64,000 nt of DNA from Triplophysa rosa (taxonomy: Eukaryota > Chordata > Actinopteri > Cypriniformes > Nemacheilidae), in NCBI RefSeq assembly GCF_024868665.1, contig NC_079902.1, positions 19,815,285 to 19,879,284 on the forward strand. The letters are read 5' to 3'. How positions within the stretch are numbered: the first letter of the stretch is position 1; every line of letters starts with the position of its first letter. A model generated the notes under the pieces. The model was given only the letters and a program-made list of their open reading frames with translations, made no database searches and was not told the DNA's origin. Below, piece after piece: positions 24,101-31,539 of the stretch. The translations under genes and the position numbers were made by a program.

Positions 24101-27100
24101 TTAACAGCCCGTAAATGTACTTGCTAATAGATCTCTATTGGAAATGCCTGAATAAATACAGATGTTTCATTCTCTTTATTTGTTCAAATGACTGTTTGCA
24201 ACTCTATTAATGTAGCGCCAGCCAAAGCGCAAACAAGTTCCGGTCCGGCCTGCCGGCCCCCGTGGGTGACGGACCCCGGATTCGCCGACCGCTACCACCC
24301 GGATAAGACCAGCACGGTCGTGACGCAACACAAGCAGCCCGTCCAACCCACACCCATGCAGAACCGCAGCTCCATCCTGCAGGCGGCCCAGCAGAACCCC
24401 GGCGACACCAGCGGGCGCACGCCGCTCTGCGCCGCATGCAACAAGATCATCAGGTACTTCTGCCACCCCCTACAGACCTTCTGCGGAACTAACTTTACAG
24501 CTCAACTTTAAAAATCAGTGCTTGAAATCCCAAAGCAAATAGCTGCAGGCAAGCCAAAATATCTTCAAATCAATGGCAACCGTGGCGCTAAATGTCATTA
24601 CGTACAAGACTAAAAGAGAACACGGAGAGGGGGAAAAGGTTGTGTCAAACTTCACAACAGCAGTATTTCTTAGAATACACTGGGCTCAGAAATAAGACCG
24701 TGTCCTCCGGCTTTCCGCCGTGGAGAATCAATACGGAATGGGGTGCGTTTCTTCGTCTGACCTACTATTTCCATTTAGAATGACTTTTGCACACTTATAA
24801 GTGCTAAACCCAGCTGACCCTTTCACTTAAATGCAAAAGGCTTTTGTTGTAAGATTGTGTGCATTGTGTGTTTGTGTGATGTAGGGGACGCTATGTGGTG
24901 GCACTCGGTCGTTCCTGGCACCCAGAGGAGTTTACTTGCTGTCAGTGTAAAAGGGTCTTGGACGAGGGGGGCTTCTTTGAGGAGAAAGGCTCCATTTATT
25001 GTACCAAGTGCTACGACAACCGTTATTCACCCAACTGTGCCAAATGCAAGAAGAAGATAACCGGGGTAACAGCCTTTCCTACTGTTCACAAAACAAACAT
25101 CACAATGCAATTCTGTCGAATGGCTTTTCACACCAGAGTCTGCACTGAACGATTCATACAGAGGGGCGGAATTGTTTGTGAAGTTGTCATTGAGGTTCTG
25201 AAGAAATATTTGTAATATATTAGTGTATATAGTAATAACAAACATTAAACATGTCTTAAAGTCTGTTCACATCAAGCACAAATAAGAAATTGTCTTTGTG
25301 TATGATTCGTCAGTGCATTTTCCAAGTACAAATTTTATTTTTTGAAAACATACATATACCTTTATAATTTTTCAATATATGATAATGTCTTGTGTAATTG
25401 GATGTGTGTTTGGAAAGCTGAATTACCAGGAAAAAAATCTTATTTAAATTCTAATTACTTAGCCAATGTTTATCGGTCTAGTGGACCCACAAAAAATAAT
25501 TTAAAAGGCTGTATACTTAGTTAAGTAACACAGACCAGATGTATGTTTAAATATCATTTTTTTATATAAATAAATTAAGTTCTTAAATTTTACATTGTTT
25601 AATGTACTAAAAGAAAAATCTTTTTTTTTTTAGTAGGGCTGTCAAACAATCGCGATTAATCGCATCCAGAATAAAAGTTTGTGTTTACATAATGTATGTC
25701 TGTATACTTTGCATATTAATTTTGTATTTATAAAAACATGCACATACATGCAAATATTTAAGAAACATTTATTTACAATTTAAATAATTGGTAAATATAA
25801 ATAAATACATAAATGTTTATATTACTTTGTCTTCTTAATATGTATACGTTTGTGTATTTATAAATACAAAATAAATTTGCACAGTACACAGACATATATT
25901 ATGTAAACACAAACTTTTATTCTGGATGCGACTAATCGCAATTAATCGGTTGACAGCCCTAATATTTAGTAAACATAAAAATGGGCCCCGCAGACCTAAA
26001 CACCACACAGGGGGTTAAATGTACTTGAATCACTGATCATGCAAAACATTACAGTATATTTATAACAGTACATGTACAGTATATACAGTAGTATTTATCA
26101 TTAGTGTCTGCAAAGCATACCACAATATATCTTCCTGGCATTATGCATTAAATACAAATGAAAAAAACATATTGTGTATCTTGAGAAAGCAGATTGGTAA
26201 AGATAAAGCTGGTAAGGATGAGCAAGGCCAGTTGGGTAAAATGTGTGTGTGTGACTGATGGACAGATTTTCAAAGTGTGAATTCGTAGATGCCGTGCGCA
26301 GCTCCTTAACACCGTTCCCTCGTCCCCGCAGGAGATCATGCATGCCCTGAAGATGACCTACCACGTCCAGTGCTTCCTGTGCGCTGCCTGCAAAATGCCC
26401 ATCAGGAACCAGGCCTTCTACATGGAGGAGGGAGAGCCCTACTGCGAGAAAGGTGAGTTGCCGCGGCCCCTCTCGCACGCCCCGCCGCACATCTTATCGA
26501 CAGCCCCTGCCGAGAGCAGAGCGCCGGCTCCTGCGGTGTTTAATCATTCAAATGCTGCCACTTCACTTCAGACATCAAACCTGCTCGAGCCCGGCCCTGC
26601 ACTTTGATTAGCAATTTATACCAGCACTTTTATGCTTGAAATGAACCATTAAGTGAAGAATCATTTGATTGTCGGCTGATGAAACGCTTAATTGTGTTAG
26701 GGTTTTATGCAACTATTGTTTTTTTAGTTTTGAACTTTTGGGAAGTTTGGTTGAATTGTTTCGAGCCACATTTAAACCCACGAACGCCACAAGTGTTCGT
26801 GTGTCTACTAACTACTAAGTCACAGCTGTTACAATACTAAATATTTTGCTATTTAAAATGGAGAATGTGAATCCAGTTCTCAAATATTGGAGCTACGACT
26901 CAAATGATCATGGCATAGCTTTTACAAAAATAAGTATACATCTAAGTTCACTTTATTAAGTATACTTAAGTTTAATGCTGCGTCCCAATTCGCATACTAT
27001 CCGTCCTAAATAGTATTCGAACATAGAATTAGTATGTCCCAAATCGTAGTATGTTGAAAAGAGTGTTCCAAAGATTCCCGGATGGTCTACTACTTCCAGT

Positions 27101-29123
27101 AGAAATTCGAAGTGCAGAATGATGCACACTCTATTGGCTAATATTACCCACAATTCACCGCGAGTATAGGCGGAGTTTAGTGACGCTCCACTGCATTAAT
27201 AAAATAAGATAACTGATGCATCACGAAATTAATAAATATAACTATAGAGCTAACATAACATATGAAACAATGAATAAATAAATACTTAAATGGAAAGAAG
27301 AGCTGTATTTTGATGTGTGTGACAGTTAATGGTCACAATGTTGTCTAGGCAACAACGGCCACTTCCGTTTTCTTTTAGTATGTCCCATTGCGTGTATATA
27401 GTTTTGCTACACACTAAAATGTATATACTTTTCCATAACAAAAACAGTGCATACTTTTAGTGCATAGTATAAGTAGTCGAATTGGGACGCAGCAAAAGTA
27501 TATTTTAATTGTACTTTATGTAGTAAGGATACTAATCAGTGTACAGGTAGTATACTTGTATACTTATACTTCTGTGCTATATAACTTGGAGTATACAACT
27601 AGTTTACTCAATAAAACCGTTTTTTGTTTGTCTTGCAACTAAACTATAAGTGAACTTATAGGTAGAAAATACCTATATAAATAGTTTACTACTTCAAAAC
27701 TTGTAGTAGTAGCAGCACATTTTTTTGTCTATGACTATACACTTTGAAGTATACTAGCACTTTGAAGGATACTACTAGTTGAGTCCTTTCTGTACTGCAA
27801 GTAAACTTGTAAGTTTTCTTAGCATCATATTTAAAGTTGACTATTTTTGCACTTTAAGTATACTAATATGTTTCTATTTAGGTAATACACTAAATACACT
27901 TTTTATGCTTGAAATAAACCTTATGTAAAAAAATCTGAGTAAAACCATCTACTACCATCTTCTTGGAATACTGAATTCATCTTTAAATCAAGATATAAGA
28001 CAAAAGAACTATACCAATAAACGAAGTATACTAATAACAGATGTATACTAATAAAAAGTAAGTTTACTCAAGTGTGCTCTAAGGGAGGCTCCAGCCACTA
28101 GGCCATGTCTACCCCACTTTTTCTTAAACAGTGATTTTATTTCAATAGCAAAATTTGACATCCTGTCAAGCCAAGCTTGTTCATTCAGTTTGTTCCCTGA
28201 ACGGTGAAAAGTTGCTAAATTCAGCCACCTTCCATCTTTAATTTATATTTATATTGTGTAGTTAATCACATTGTCACATTTGTTGGCCTCCTAATCAGAC
28301 GTAAACAGACAATAAACTGTATGTGCACGTCTTTATTATGCAAATAAGCAGTTACGCTACTCATTTCCAGCTTAGAAGAGTTTTGCTCCTGTGTCAGCAG
28401 CCAGTGGGCAGCTGTTTCTCTTACAACTAAAAGCTGCTGTTGATAAAATAGCTGACGTCTCAGCAGCCTAAAAAGATTGTGCCACCAACCCTTCAGAAGT
28501 GTGGGACCTAAAACCTGCTAGTTTTAAGTTTTCCTTAATGGAAAAACTGGGTCCAACCGAGTCTCTATCTGGACCAACGTCTGTTATCACATACACCAAA
28601 CATGTGCATACTAAGTTAATGTAATCCCTTTTATGTCTTTTTCTTTTTGAAACTGTAAGCATTTACTCCATTCTGTGCTAATAGGCCCTTTTCGGTTGGT
28701 TTGTCTTTCTCTGCAGACTATGAAAAGATGTTTGGTACCAAATGCCACGGCTGTGACTTCAAGATTGATGCGGGCGACCGCTTCCTCGAGGCGCTGGGAT
28801 ACAGCTGGCATGACACTTGCTTTGTCTGCGCTGTAAGTCATTTTGATACATTGGGACTTGTCTGAAAAGCCTGTTTTGAACTTTCTGCACTACACAACAC
28901 TATCAAGAAACTCTCAGTGCCATGAACCCAAACATTTTTCTTCAGGAGTTCAAAAACTAACCGAGCAACCACTCACGTTATCTTTAGAAGAATGTTGACG
29001 TTTCATGTGTGTAATGTTTATTTTTCATCTGTCCAGATCTGCCACATAAATCTGGAAGGGAAGACTTTCTTTTCAAAGAAGGACAAGCCGCTGTGTAAAA
29101 GCCACGCCTTCACGCCGGTGTGA
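5115..29123 (+). CDS. pdlim7: pdlim7 (Enigma/LMP) PDZ-LIM scaffold protein, 5'-partial, 11 constitutive exons
   Basis: Joined exons 5115-5266, 10947-10977, 12828-13021, 17356-17510, 19416-19452, 23682-23743, 24216-24453, 24885-25065, 26332-26452, 28717-28832 and 29037-29123 give 1374 nt, 457 residues plus TGA, with every splice phase matching. The chain holds the second half of a PDZ domain (residues 1-51), a linker with the conserved block around [17 protein letters not shown], and three LIM domains (from about residues 282, 341 and 400) with their Cys/His zinc ligands. The motifs [29 protein letters not shown] and [17 protein letters not shown] fit PDLIM7 better than PDLIM5 or LDB3. The family links actin/alpha-actinin structures, through PDZ, to kinases and receptors, through LIM. 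In zebrafish and chick Pdlim7 binds Tbx5 and keeps part of it out of the nucleus (known for the family). About 32 N-terminal residues (the PWGF loop exon) are missing and should lie upstream of the window. Confidence 0.97.
6756..6952. repeat. Diverged Angel-like repeat
   Basis: GGATAGTTTATGTTAAATAA...ATTTATTCACCCCAAATGTC on the left and GATGAGTAAATGATTACGCA...TTTGGGTGTACTGTCCCTTT on the right are the family ends in inverted arrangement. Confidence 0.55.
7251..7279 (+). repeat. Left terminal inverted repeat of the DD36E element
   Basis: 29 bp identical in reverse complement to 8443-8471, adjoining a TA dinucleotide at 7249-7250. Confidence 0.95.
7399..8439 (+). CDS. Tc1/mariner-family DD36E transposase, intact
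   Basis: 346 residues, the normal length for a Tc1-like transposase. The N-terminal helix-turn-helix part (about 8-50: [20 protein letters not shown]) is followed by a second DNA-binding segment, a basic nuclear-localisation-like run near 117-133 (SRRPHR...NRKKR), and a DDE_3 catalytic domain. Catalytic residues by position are D155 (VAWSDESRF), D246 (QQDNAPCH) and E283 ([11 protein letters not shown]). There are 36 residues between D246 and E283, not the 34 of Tc1 and Sleeping Beauty. The Gly-rich loop [10 protein letters not shown] is present. The cut-and-paste enzyme excises at the 29-bp repeats and inserts at TA. No stop or frameshift is visible. The start ATG follows a short leader within the element. 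Confidence 0.95.
   Translation: MGKKGDLSNFERGMVVGARRAGLSISQSAQLLGFSRTTISRVYKEWCEKGKTSSMRQSCGRKCLVDARGQRRMGRLIQADRRATLTEITTRYNRGMQQSICEATTRTTLRQMGYNSRRPHRVPLISTTNRKKRLQFARAHQNWTVEDWKNVAWSDESRFLLRHSNGRVRIWRKQNENMDPSCLVTTVQAGGGGVMVWGMFSWHTLGPLVPIGHRLNATAYLSIVSDHVHPFMTTMYPSSNGYFQQDNAPCHKARIISNWFLEHDNEFTVLEWPPQSPDLNPIEHLWDVVERELRALDVHPTNLHQLQDAILSIWANISKECFQHLVESMPRRIKAVLKAKGGQTPY
8443..8471 (-). repeat. Right terminal inverted repeat of the DD36E element
   Basis: 29 bp, the reverse complement of 7251-7279, followed by TA at 8472-8473. It begins three bases after the transposase stop codon. Confidence 0.95.
9544..9682 (+). mobile_element. tRNA-Ala-derived SINE
   Basis: The head resembles tRNA-Ala(AGC): A box TAGCTCAGTGG (9550-9560), anticodon-loop-like CTAGCAA with AGC at 9576-9578, and a perfect B box GGTTCGATCCC (9594-9604). 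The tail TTGGATAAAAGCATCTGCCA then AATGCATAAATGTAAA is the familiar 3' end of cyprinid SINE/LINE pairs. The acceptor stem is not paired like a functional tRNA, so this is a SINE. Confidence 0.8.
9893..9923 (+). other. G-rich tract with G-quadruplex potential
   Basis: Five G runs of 8, 7, 5, 4 and 3 are separated by single A or T bases, on the pdlim7 sense strand. This exceeds the simple rule of four runs of three or more G with loops of 1-7. It is also a place where assembly or sequencing may slip. Confidence 0.6.
10275..10505. repeat. Dispersed repeat, copy 1 (GCTGCTGTCCTTCTGAAACC)
   Basis: Shares GCTGCTGTCCTTCTGAAACC, TATTTAATCATTTAAAAAGTAC-like and TTTTTTCCATTTCCTGAAAA words with 17907-18125. 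The right end GGAAGGACGGCAAC is roughly the inverse of the left end, suggesting a short inverted-repeat DNA element. Confidence 0.55.
10947..10977 (+). CDS. pdlim7: pdlim7 short linker exon
   Basis: A 31-nt exon follows a strong pyrimidine tract (ctctctctccag) and precedes donor gtaaga. It completes the split Arg codon of the PDZ exon and encodes [11 protein letters not shown], ending in phase 0. Human PDLIM7 has a similarly small exon at this place. It is supported by phase fit on both sides rather than by strong sequence conservation. Confidence 0.88.
10978..12827 (+). other. pdlim7: pdlim7 intron with a MITE fragment
   Basis: Holds the 11643-12098 MITE. The rest is AT-rich sequence without recognised features. 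Confidence 0.6.
11643..12098. mobile_element. MITE with GCTGCGTCTGAAATCGCATA terminus, one end lost
   Basis: Starts with GCTGCGTCTGAAATCGCATA and ends near ACTATATAGTGTTGGAAGTA. The matching inverted terminus is missing here but appears in the related copy at 56513-56793 (GCTGCATCCGAAATCGCCTA). The two share GTGTCCATCCGATCCACACT and CGTTGCTCAGCTCCTG-like words in opposite orientation. Confidence 0.6.
12828..13021 (+). CDS. pdlim7: pdlim7 linker exon with FAPS...NKxARPF motif
   Basis: The acceptor is ccacgctcag and the donor AATGG|gtaggt, phase 0 in and phase 2 out. It encodes [20 protein letters not shown] and then [11 protein letters not shown], matching the conserved PDLIM7 linker motif YxFAPSxxxNKxARPF. 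It ends in ...PQPHNG, as the human exon ends in NG. The exon is GC-rich against the AT-rich introns. Confidence 0.96.
14310..14540. repeat. Dispersed repeat rich in GTTAACATGAACTAA words, copy 1
   Basis: Shares TTCATGTTAGTTCATTGTG, AACATGAACTAAGATGAATA and GTTAGCTAATGCATTA-like words with 18175-18475 and 51010-51225. It is a common cyprinid repeat of uncertain class. Confidence 0.55.
14556..14983. mobile_element. Tc1/mariner-type MITE, TA-flanked
   Basis: Ends CAGCCACAGAAAAAAATTGA and, inverted, CTTAATTTTTTCCATGGCTG, both adjoining TA (14554-14555 and 14984-14985). 428 bp, no coding capacity. Confidence 0.75.
15137..15166. repeat. (AT)n microsatellite
   Basis: About fifteen AT units in a row in a pdlim7 intron. 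Confidence 0.9.
16161..16199 (+). CDS. pdlim7: pdlim7 candidate 39-nt cassette exon ([12 protein letters not shown])
   Basis: The acceptor is cgttcattag and the donor GGAAA|gtaagt (near-consensus). The 39 nt enter and leave in phase 2, so inclusion adds 13 residues ([13 protein letters not shown], with a final split Lys codon) between the exons at 12828 and 17356 without changing frame. The acidic, Tyr-rich peptide and exact phase fit argue for a real, probably tissue-regulated exon. I do not recognise it from human PDLIM7. Confidence 0.62.
16200..17355 (+). other. pdlim7: pdlim7 intron 16200-17355
   Basis: No transposon recognised. Contains the two X-box-like sites. Sequence from about 16870 to 17280 is repeat-free and GC-moderate. 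Confidence 0.5.
16774..16787. promoter_or_regulatory. RFX X-box-like site GTTGCCATGGTAAC
   Basis: An exact palindromic X-box (GTTGCC-AT-GGTAAC) in the pdlim7 intron between 16199 and 17356. A second near-match (TTACCATGGTAAC, 16550-16562) lies 225 bp before it. The motif is strong, the function inferred. Confidence 0.4.
17356..17510 (+). CDS. pdlim7: pdlim7 exon with conserved [17 protein letters not shown] block
   Basis: Entry is in phase 2 after tatccacag. The competing AG at 17329 would break phase. The donor is ATTTCA|gtaaga, phase 1 out. It encodes [12 protein letters not shown] followed by [18 protein letters not shown] and TGTDF, the most conserved linker block of PDLIM5, PDLIM7 and LDB3. 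Open reading continues about 170 nt past the donor, but only the part before it resembles the family. Confidence 0.96.
17907..18125. repeat. Dispersed repeat, copy 2
   Basis: Same family as 10275-10505: CGCTGCTGTCCTTCTGAAAC at the left, AAGGTTTTGAAAGGACAACG at the right, shared middle TTTTTTCCATTTCCTGAAAA. Confidence 0.55.
18175..18475. repeat. Dispersed GTTAACATGAACTAA repeat, copy 2
   Basis: AGTTAACATGAACTAACACT, AATGTTAGTTAATGCC and GCATTAGCTAATGTTAACC match the family at 14310 and 51010. Confidence 0.6.
18476..18743. repeat. Perfect 134-bp tandem duplication
   Basis: Units 18476-18609 and 18610-18743 look identical base for base, starting TTTGTTTTGATAGTCATCAA and ending AAGCAGCTGC. The unit overlaps no recognised transposon. 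Absence of differences implies a recent event or an assembly artefact. Confidence 0.92.
19416..19452 (+). CDS. pdlim7: pdlim7 37-nt exon ([12 protein letters not shown])
   Basis: Acceptor cttccctcag, donor TCCAG|gtaaag, phase 1 in and phase 2 out. The encoded [12 protein letters not shown] matches MQDPDEEHLKKS of mammalian PDLIM7. The split Arg/Ser codon at its end can join either the short-isoform terminal exon (21680) or the long-isoform exon (23682). Confidence 0.94.
19453..21679 (+). other. pdlim7: pdlim7 intron 19453-21679
   Basis: Holds an Angel-like copy (19712-19917). The stretch 20370-20800 with TTCCGTGCCATTCCG and GCGTGCACTGCACTCAAC has a repeat-like look, unclassified. The remainder is AT-rich with nothing recognisable. 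Confidence 0.5.
19712..19917. repeat. Angel-like foldback repeat
   Basis: GTTCACCCGCATGTCATTCT, GCAGAACACAAAAGAAGATA and CCCATTGACTTCCATTGTAT are followed by the inverse arm TATCTTCTTTTGTGTTCCAC. Confidence 0.65.
21680..21776 (+). CDS. pdlim7: pdlim7 alternative terminal exon (LIM-less isoform)
   Basis: After acceptor gaacggcag the exon completes an Arg codon and reads [20 protein letters not shown], then [11 protein letters not shown] and TGA at 21774-21776. This peptide type is the known C-terminus of short, LIM-lacking Enigma-family isoforms. Joined to the preceding exons it predicts a protein of about 253 residues (with the missing N-terminus) carrying only PDZ and part of the linker. 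An AATAAA at about 22570 could end its 3' UTR. Splicing past it to 23682 gives the three-LIM form. Confidence 0.88.
21777..23681 (+). other. pdlim7: 3' UTR of the pdlim7 short isoform and following intron
   Basis: After the TGA at 21774-21776 the sequence shows no coding likeness. AATAAA hexamers occur (about 22570), giving a candidate cleavage site for the short transcript. No transposon is clear. Confidence 0.45.
23682..23743 (+). CDS. pdlim7: pdlim7 linker exon (long isoform only)
   Basis: Acceptor tttctgcag, donor GTTCAAG|gtaagc, phase 2 in and phase 1 out. It encodes [21 protein letters not shown], a low-complexity Pro/Lys linker. Phase fit and strong splice sites carry the call, as the linker is poorly conserved. 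Confidence 0.87.
23744..24215 (+). other. pdlim7: pdlim7 intron 23744-24215
   Basis: A 472-bp intron, AT-rich, with nothing recognised. Confidence 0.8.
24216..24453 (+). CDS. pdlim7: pdlim7 exon: linker and start of LIM1
   Basis: Acceptor attaatgtag, donor ATCATCAG|gtactt, phase 1 in and phase 2 out. It encodes [20 protein letters not shown] and [12 protein letters not shown], the first Cys pair of LIM1. The block matches human PDLIM7 (PPWAVDPAFAERYAPDKTST), the best evidence that this is pdlim7 rather than pdlim5. The exon is strikingly GC-rich. Confidence 0.97.
24454..24884 (+). other. pdlim7: pdlim7 intron 24454-24884
   Basis: A 431-bp intron splitting LIM1, with no feature recognised. 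Confidence 0.85.
24885..25065 (+). CDS. pdlim7: pdlim7 exon: LIM1 zinc fingers
   Basis: Acceptor tgtgatgtag, donor ACCGGG|gtaaca, phase 2 in and phase 0 out. It encodes [20 protein letters not shown], then the second finger of LIM1 with Cys pairs, and [10 protein letters not shown], the start of LIM2. The exon ends exactly between G and E of ITG/EIM, as in the human gene. Confidence 0.97.
25066..26331 (+). other. pdlim7: pdlim7 intron 25066-26331
   Basis: Holds the hAT-like foldback at 25634-25961. Otherwise AT-rich. Confidence 0.8.
25634..25961. mobile_element. hAT-like foldback element (TAGGGCTGTCAAAC)
   Basis: Left arm TAGGGCTGTCAAACAATCGC, then TCCAGAATAAAAGTTTGTGT; the right end carries the inverse up to GGTTGACAGCCCTA. 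Arms of about 60 bp are nearly exact. Flanks TTTTTTAG and ATATTTAG give a degraded 8-bp duplication. Confidence 0.75.
26332..26452 (+). CDS. pdlim7: pdlim7 exon: LIM2
   Basis: Acceptor tccccgcag, donor GAGAAAG|gtgagt, phase 0 in and phase 1 out. It encodes [20 protein letters not shown] and [13 protein letters not shown], most of LIM2 including its His and paired Cys ligands. Confidence 0.97.
26930..28080. repeat. AGTATACTT-rich dispersed repeat, host of the MITE at 26977
   Basis: Many copies of AAGTATACTT, GTATACTTGTATACTT and ACTTTGAAGTATACTAG-like words lie on both sides of the inserted MITE. Confidence 0.5.
26977..27493. mobile_element. MITE with GCTGCGTCCCAATTCGCATA termini, nested in a repeat
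   Basis: Starts GCTGCGTCCCAATTCGCATA and ends with the inverse GTAGTCGAATTGGGACGCAGC-like sequence, 517 bp. It interrupts an AGTATACTT-rich repeat. Target duplication is unclear (flanks TTTAAT and AAAAGT). Confidence 0.75.
28717..28832 (+). CDS. pdlim7: pdlim7 exon: end of LIM2 and first finger of LIM3
   Basis: Acceptor ttctctgcag, donor TGCGCT|gtaagt, phase 1 in and phase 0 out. It encodes [20 protein letters not shown], then [19 protein letters not shown], carrying the LIM3 CxxC and HDTCFVC ligands. Confidence 0.97.
29037..29123 (+). CDS. pdlim7: pdlim7 terminal exon: end of LIM3 and stop
   Basis: Acceptor catctgtccag. It encodes [20 protein letters not shown], then KSHAFTPV and TGA at 29121-29123. 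It completes LIM3 and the C-terminus, close to the mammalian KSHAFSHV ending. Confidence 0.97.
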   Translation: MCHINLEGKTFFSKKDKPLCKSHAFTPV

Positions 29124-29695
29124 GGCTCCGCCTTTGTTCTTCGGAGGAGTGGCAGGAGCATCAGCTGGAGGGTCTATAGCTACTGTATGCTAAACAAGAC
29201 CAAATACTTTACTTGAAGCCTGTAACATATGGCCGACTGACAAAGTGATGGATAACGCTGCTACTCTGGCTTTCACTGGCTGTTAGCAGCTTCCATCAGC
29301 ATTTACAAAGTGCGAGACATTCAGCTCAGCGCAGACCTGAACGATGGCCTCGGTTTCACTGTTACGTTGCCAGTCGTTCAACTGGAATGAGTAGCTCATG
29401 TCGCCACCACCAATGGTAGAAAGACGCCAGTGCGAGTAACAAGGCATTTCGATGAAGTATTTTAGCTGTCCCTCCATCCTTGCTCCTCTCCACCTCTTCT
29501 AGTATTTTTGCAGTATTTATGTTGCTCCGTAAACACCTGAAATTTATTGCACATTCCTCGTAGTTCCACACTTATTAGATGGCTCGATTTTCTTCATGTT
29601 CACTTATTAGAGATAATTGGTTTCGGCATGTGGGTGTGTGAATCTCACAGAATGTGGCCAGGTTTAACCCTCCATGAAGATAAAGAGAGAAGACA

Positions 29696-29992
29696 TTTTA
29701 AAGAGATAGCTCACCAAAAAATAAAGAGTCTGTCATTTATTCACCCTAATGTTATTCCAATATGCCTCTTTCTTCAGTGCAACACAAAAGACGATATTTT
29801 GAAAAATGTTGTTTCAGTGTTTATGCGTCCATACTATAGAAGTCAATGGTAAAACAATGTTATTTGATTAACGCCAATATCTTTTGTGTTCTGCAGAAAA
29901 AAGAAAGTCGTACAGGTTTGAATGACATGAGCGTGAACAAACGATGATAGAATATTCAATTTTGGGTGAATTATTTAATTCTTTAAAATTTC
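29696..29992. repeat. Angel-like repeat in pdlim7 3' UTR, copy 1
   Basis: TTAAAGAGATAGCTCACCAA starts it. CAACACAAAAGACGATATTT and the inverse ATATCTTTTGTGTTCTGCAG form the arms. Confidence 0.65.
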
Positions 29993-29993
29993 T

Positions 29994-30199
29994 TTATAGC
30001 TCATCAAAAAATCTAAATTCTGTCATCATCTATTCACCCTCACGTAGTTCAAAACCAGTATGTGACTCAAAAGAAAATATTTTAAGAAATGTTTGAGTGG
30101 TTTTGTGTTTACAGTGTAAGTCAATGGGGTTCAGTGTTTGTATTGACATGAGGGTGAGAAAATGAAGAAAGTTACATTTTTGGACGAACTATCCCTTTA
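29994..30199. repeat. Angel-like repeat in pdlim7 3' UTR, copy 2
   Basis: CTGTCATCATCTATTCACCC on the left and GACATGAGGGTGAGAAAATG...GGACGAACTATCCCTTTAAG on the right. It directly follows copy 1. Confidence 0.7.
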
Positions 30200-30301
30200 A
30201 GTAAGATTTTTGGCATTTTTTTCATGAATGTGAAGCCCCAATTCTCATTAATGTAAAACATCTCATTGCTGTTACTGTAATACAGAAAAGGAGACTATAT
30301 A

Positions 30302-30322
30302 GAGAGAGAGAGAGAGAGAGAT
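30302..30322. repeat. (GA)n microsatellite
   Basis: About ten GA units in the predicted pdlim7 3' UTR. Confidence 0.85.
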
Positions 30323-31373
30323 CAATTCTGATTTAAATAAGAAATGGCATTGTTAGAGCACTTAATGTATTGCAGTATTGTAATAGACCAATATAAACTG
30401 TCAAATCTGACAAAACTGATACATTTTGGGGAAAATGCATTAAAATCTCATTTAAATAATATATGCAAATGTACATTTAAAAAAATCGAATCGTCTCTTA
30501 ATGTCATTGCCCAACATATGTCTTATTTTTTGTCATTTTGATTTTGGCGTATAATGTGCCTATTTTGTTGCCAACCAAAGTTCTGTCTTGTCACAAATAA
30601 GGCCGAAGCGTTTCCATGATATGACTGAAGCAATCTGGTCTTACTCAGATCCATACAATCTGTATTGTAGGGTAAAGCATGGAGCATGTGATCTACTCAG
30701 GCCTGATCTTAAAGTGGCCCCTCAATCCTCAAGATGATCCGTAGCCTACTTTCTGCTCTGTCTGATTTGCTGTGCAGGGGTACTTAAGGTAATGGCCAAC
30801 CACAGTGGAATAAAACACTCCTGGCAGCTAGACTGAAATACATTAGCACTGATTGCGTGCGTTTCATCCTGACCTAACCAATGGTCTTTACGCAGCTTCA
30901 ATACTAAACATGCTACATCTCATCCCATAGGGGTTCCAATTATGAAAAGGCATATGATCCTATAATAAAACCGGAAATGTTATATGGTCACCATCATAGA
31001 CGTTGAGCAAGGCATGTGGTGCCAAAGAAAGTCTCACAAATGTTCATTCTGCTCTGCAAACTGTTTTGTTTCTTAATTTGTACATAAGTGCCACCGTGTT
31101 TACATGGAGAGTACCACAACATAAATCCCATCATGCCTTGATCGCAATCTCCTGTGCCGGAAGAAACACTCCTCCAATAACCTTGTTTTTGTGAGCCACT
31201 CAGATTTTGTACTTTTTGAATTGATAGTGTTTTATGTACCAAGTGCCTTTTTTATAGCTTTTGCAACTATTATGTGCGCCATTGAAAAGGGTAAACTGCT
31301 GTATTGTTGTGCACGTTATAGAGGTTTCTATGTGAAGATGCGAATCATTTATAAAGGAATTTAGACATTAGTC

Positions 31374-31379
31374 AATAAA
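31374..31379 (+). terminator. pdlim7: Candidate pdlim7 poly(A) signal AATAAA
   Basis: A canonical AATAAA is followed within 20-40 nt by a GT-rich tract (ttgttttgtgctgac), the usual layout of a cleavage site. No further pdlim7-like sequence follows and the next gene reads the other way. Confidence 0.5.
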
Positions 31380-31539
31380 TCACCCGCATTGACCTTGTTT
31401 TGTGCTGACTTTGCTTGCTTCCTAAATTGTACAAATAGCCCTGCAATAGCATTTTCTACATGCATTTGAATGTTGGCTATATAAATCACGACATTTGTCA
31501 TGATGAAAGTGTGTCGCCTCGCACAAATGACTCGACTCG

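Larger units (their letters stand above)
26453..28716 (+). other. pdlim7: pdlim7 intron 26453-28716
   Basis: Contains a repeat rich in AGTATACTT words (about 26930-28080) split by the MITE at 26977-27493. 28090-28700 shows nothing recognised. Confidence 0.65.
29124..31400 (+). other. pdlim7: pdlim7 3' UTR (predicted)
   Basis: About 2.3 kb follow the stop before a plausible poly(A) signal at 31374-31379. The stretch holds two diverged Angel-like foldback repeats (about 29696-29992 and 29994-30199), a (GA)11 run at about 30302-30322, and otherwise unremarkable AT-rich sequence. Earlier hexamers (for example at about 29722, inside a repeat) could give a shorter UTR. Confidence 0.5.

Noticed and set aside
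24176..24466. - strand ORFs of 96 and 76 codons
   Set aside because: Antisense shadows of the GC-rich LIM1 exon at 24216-24453.
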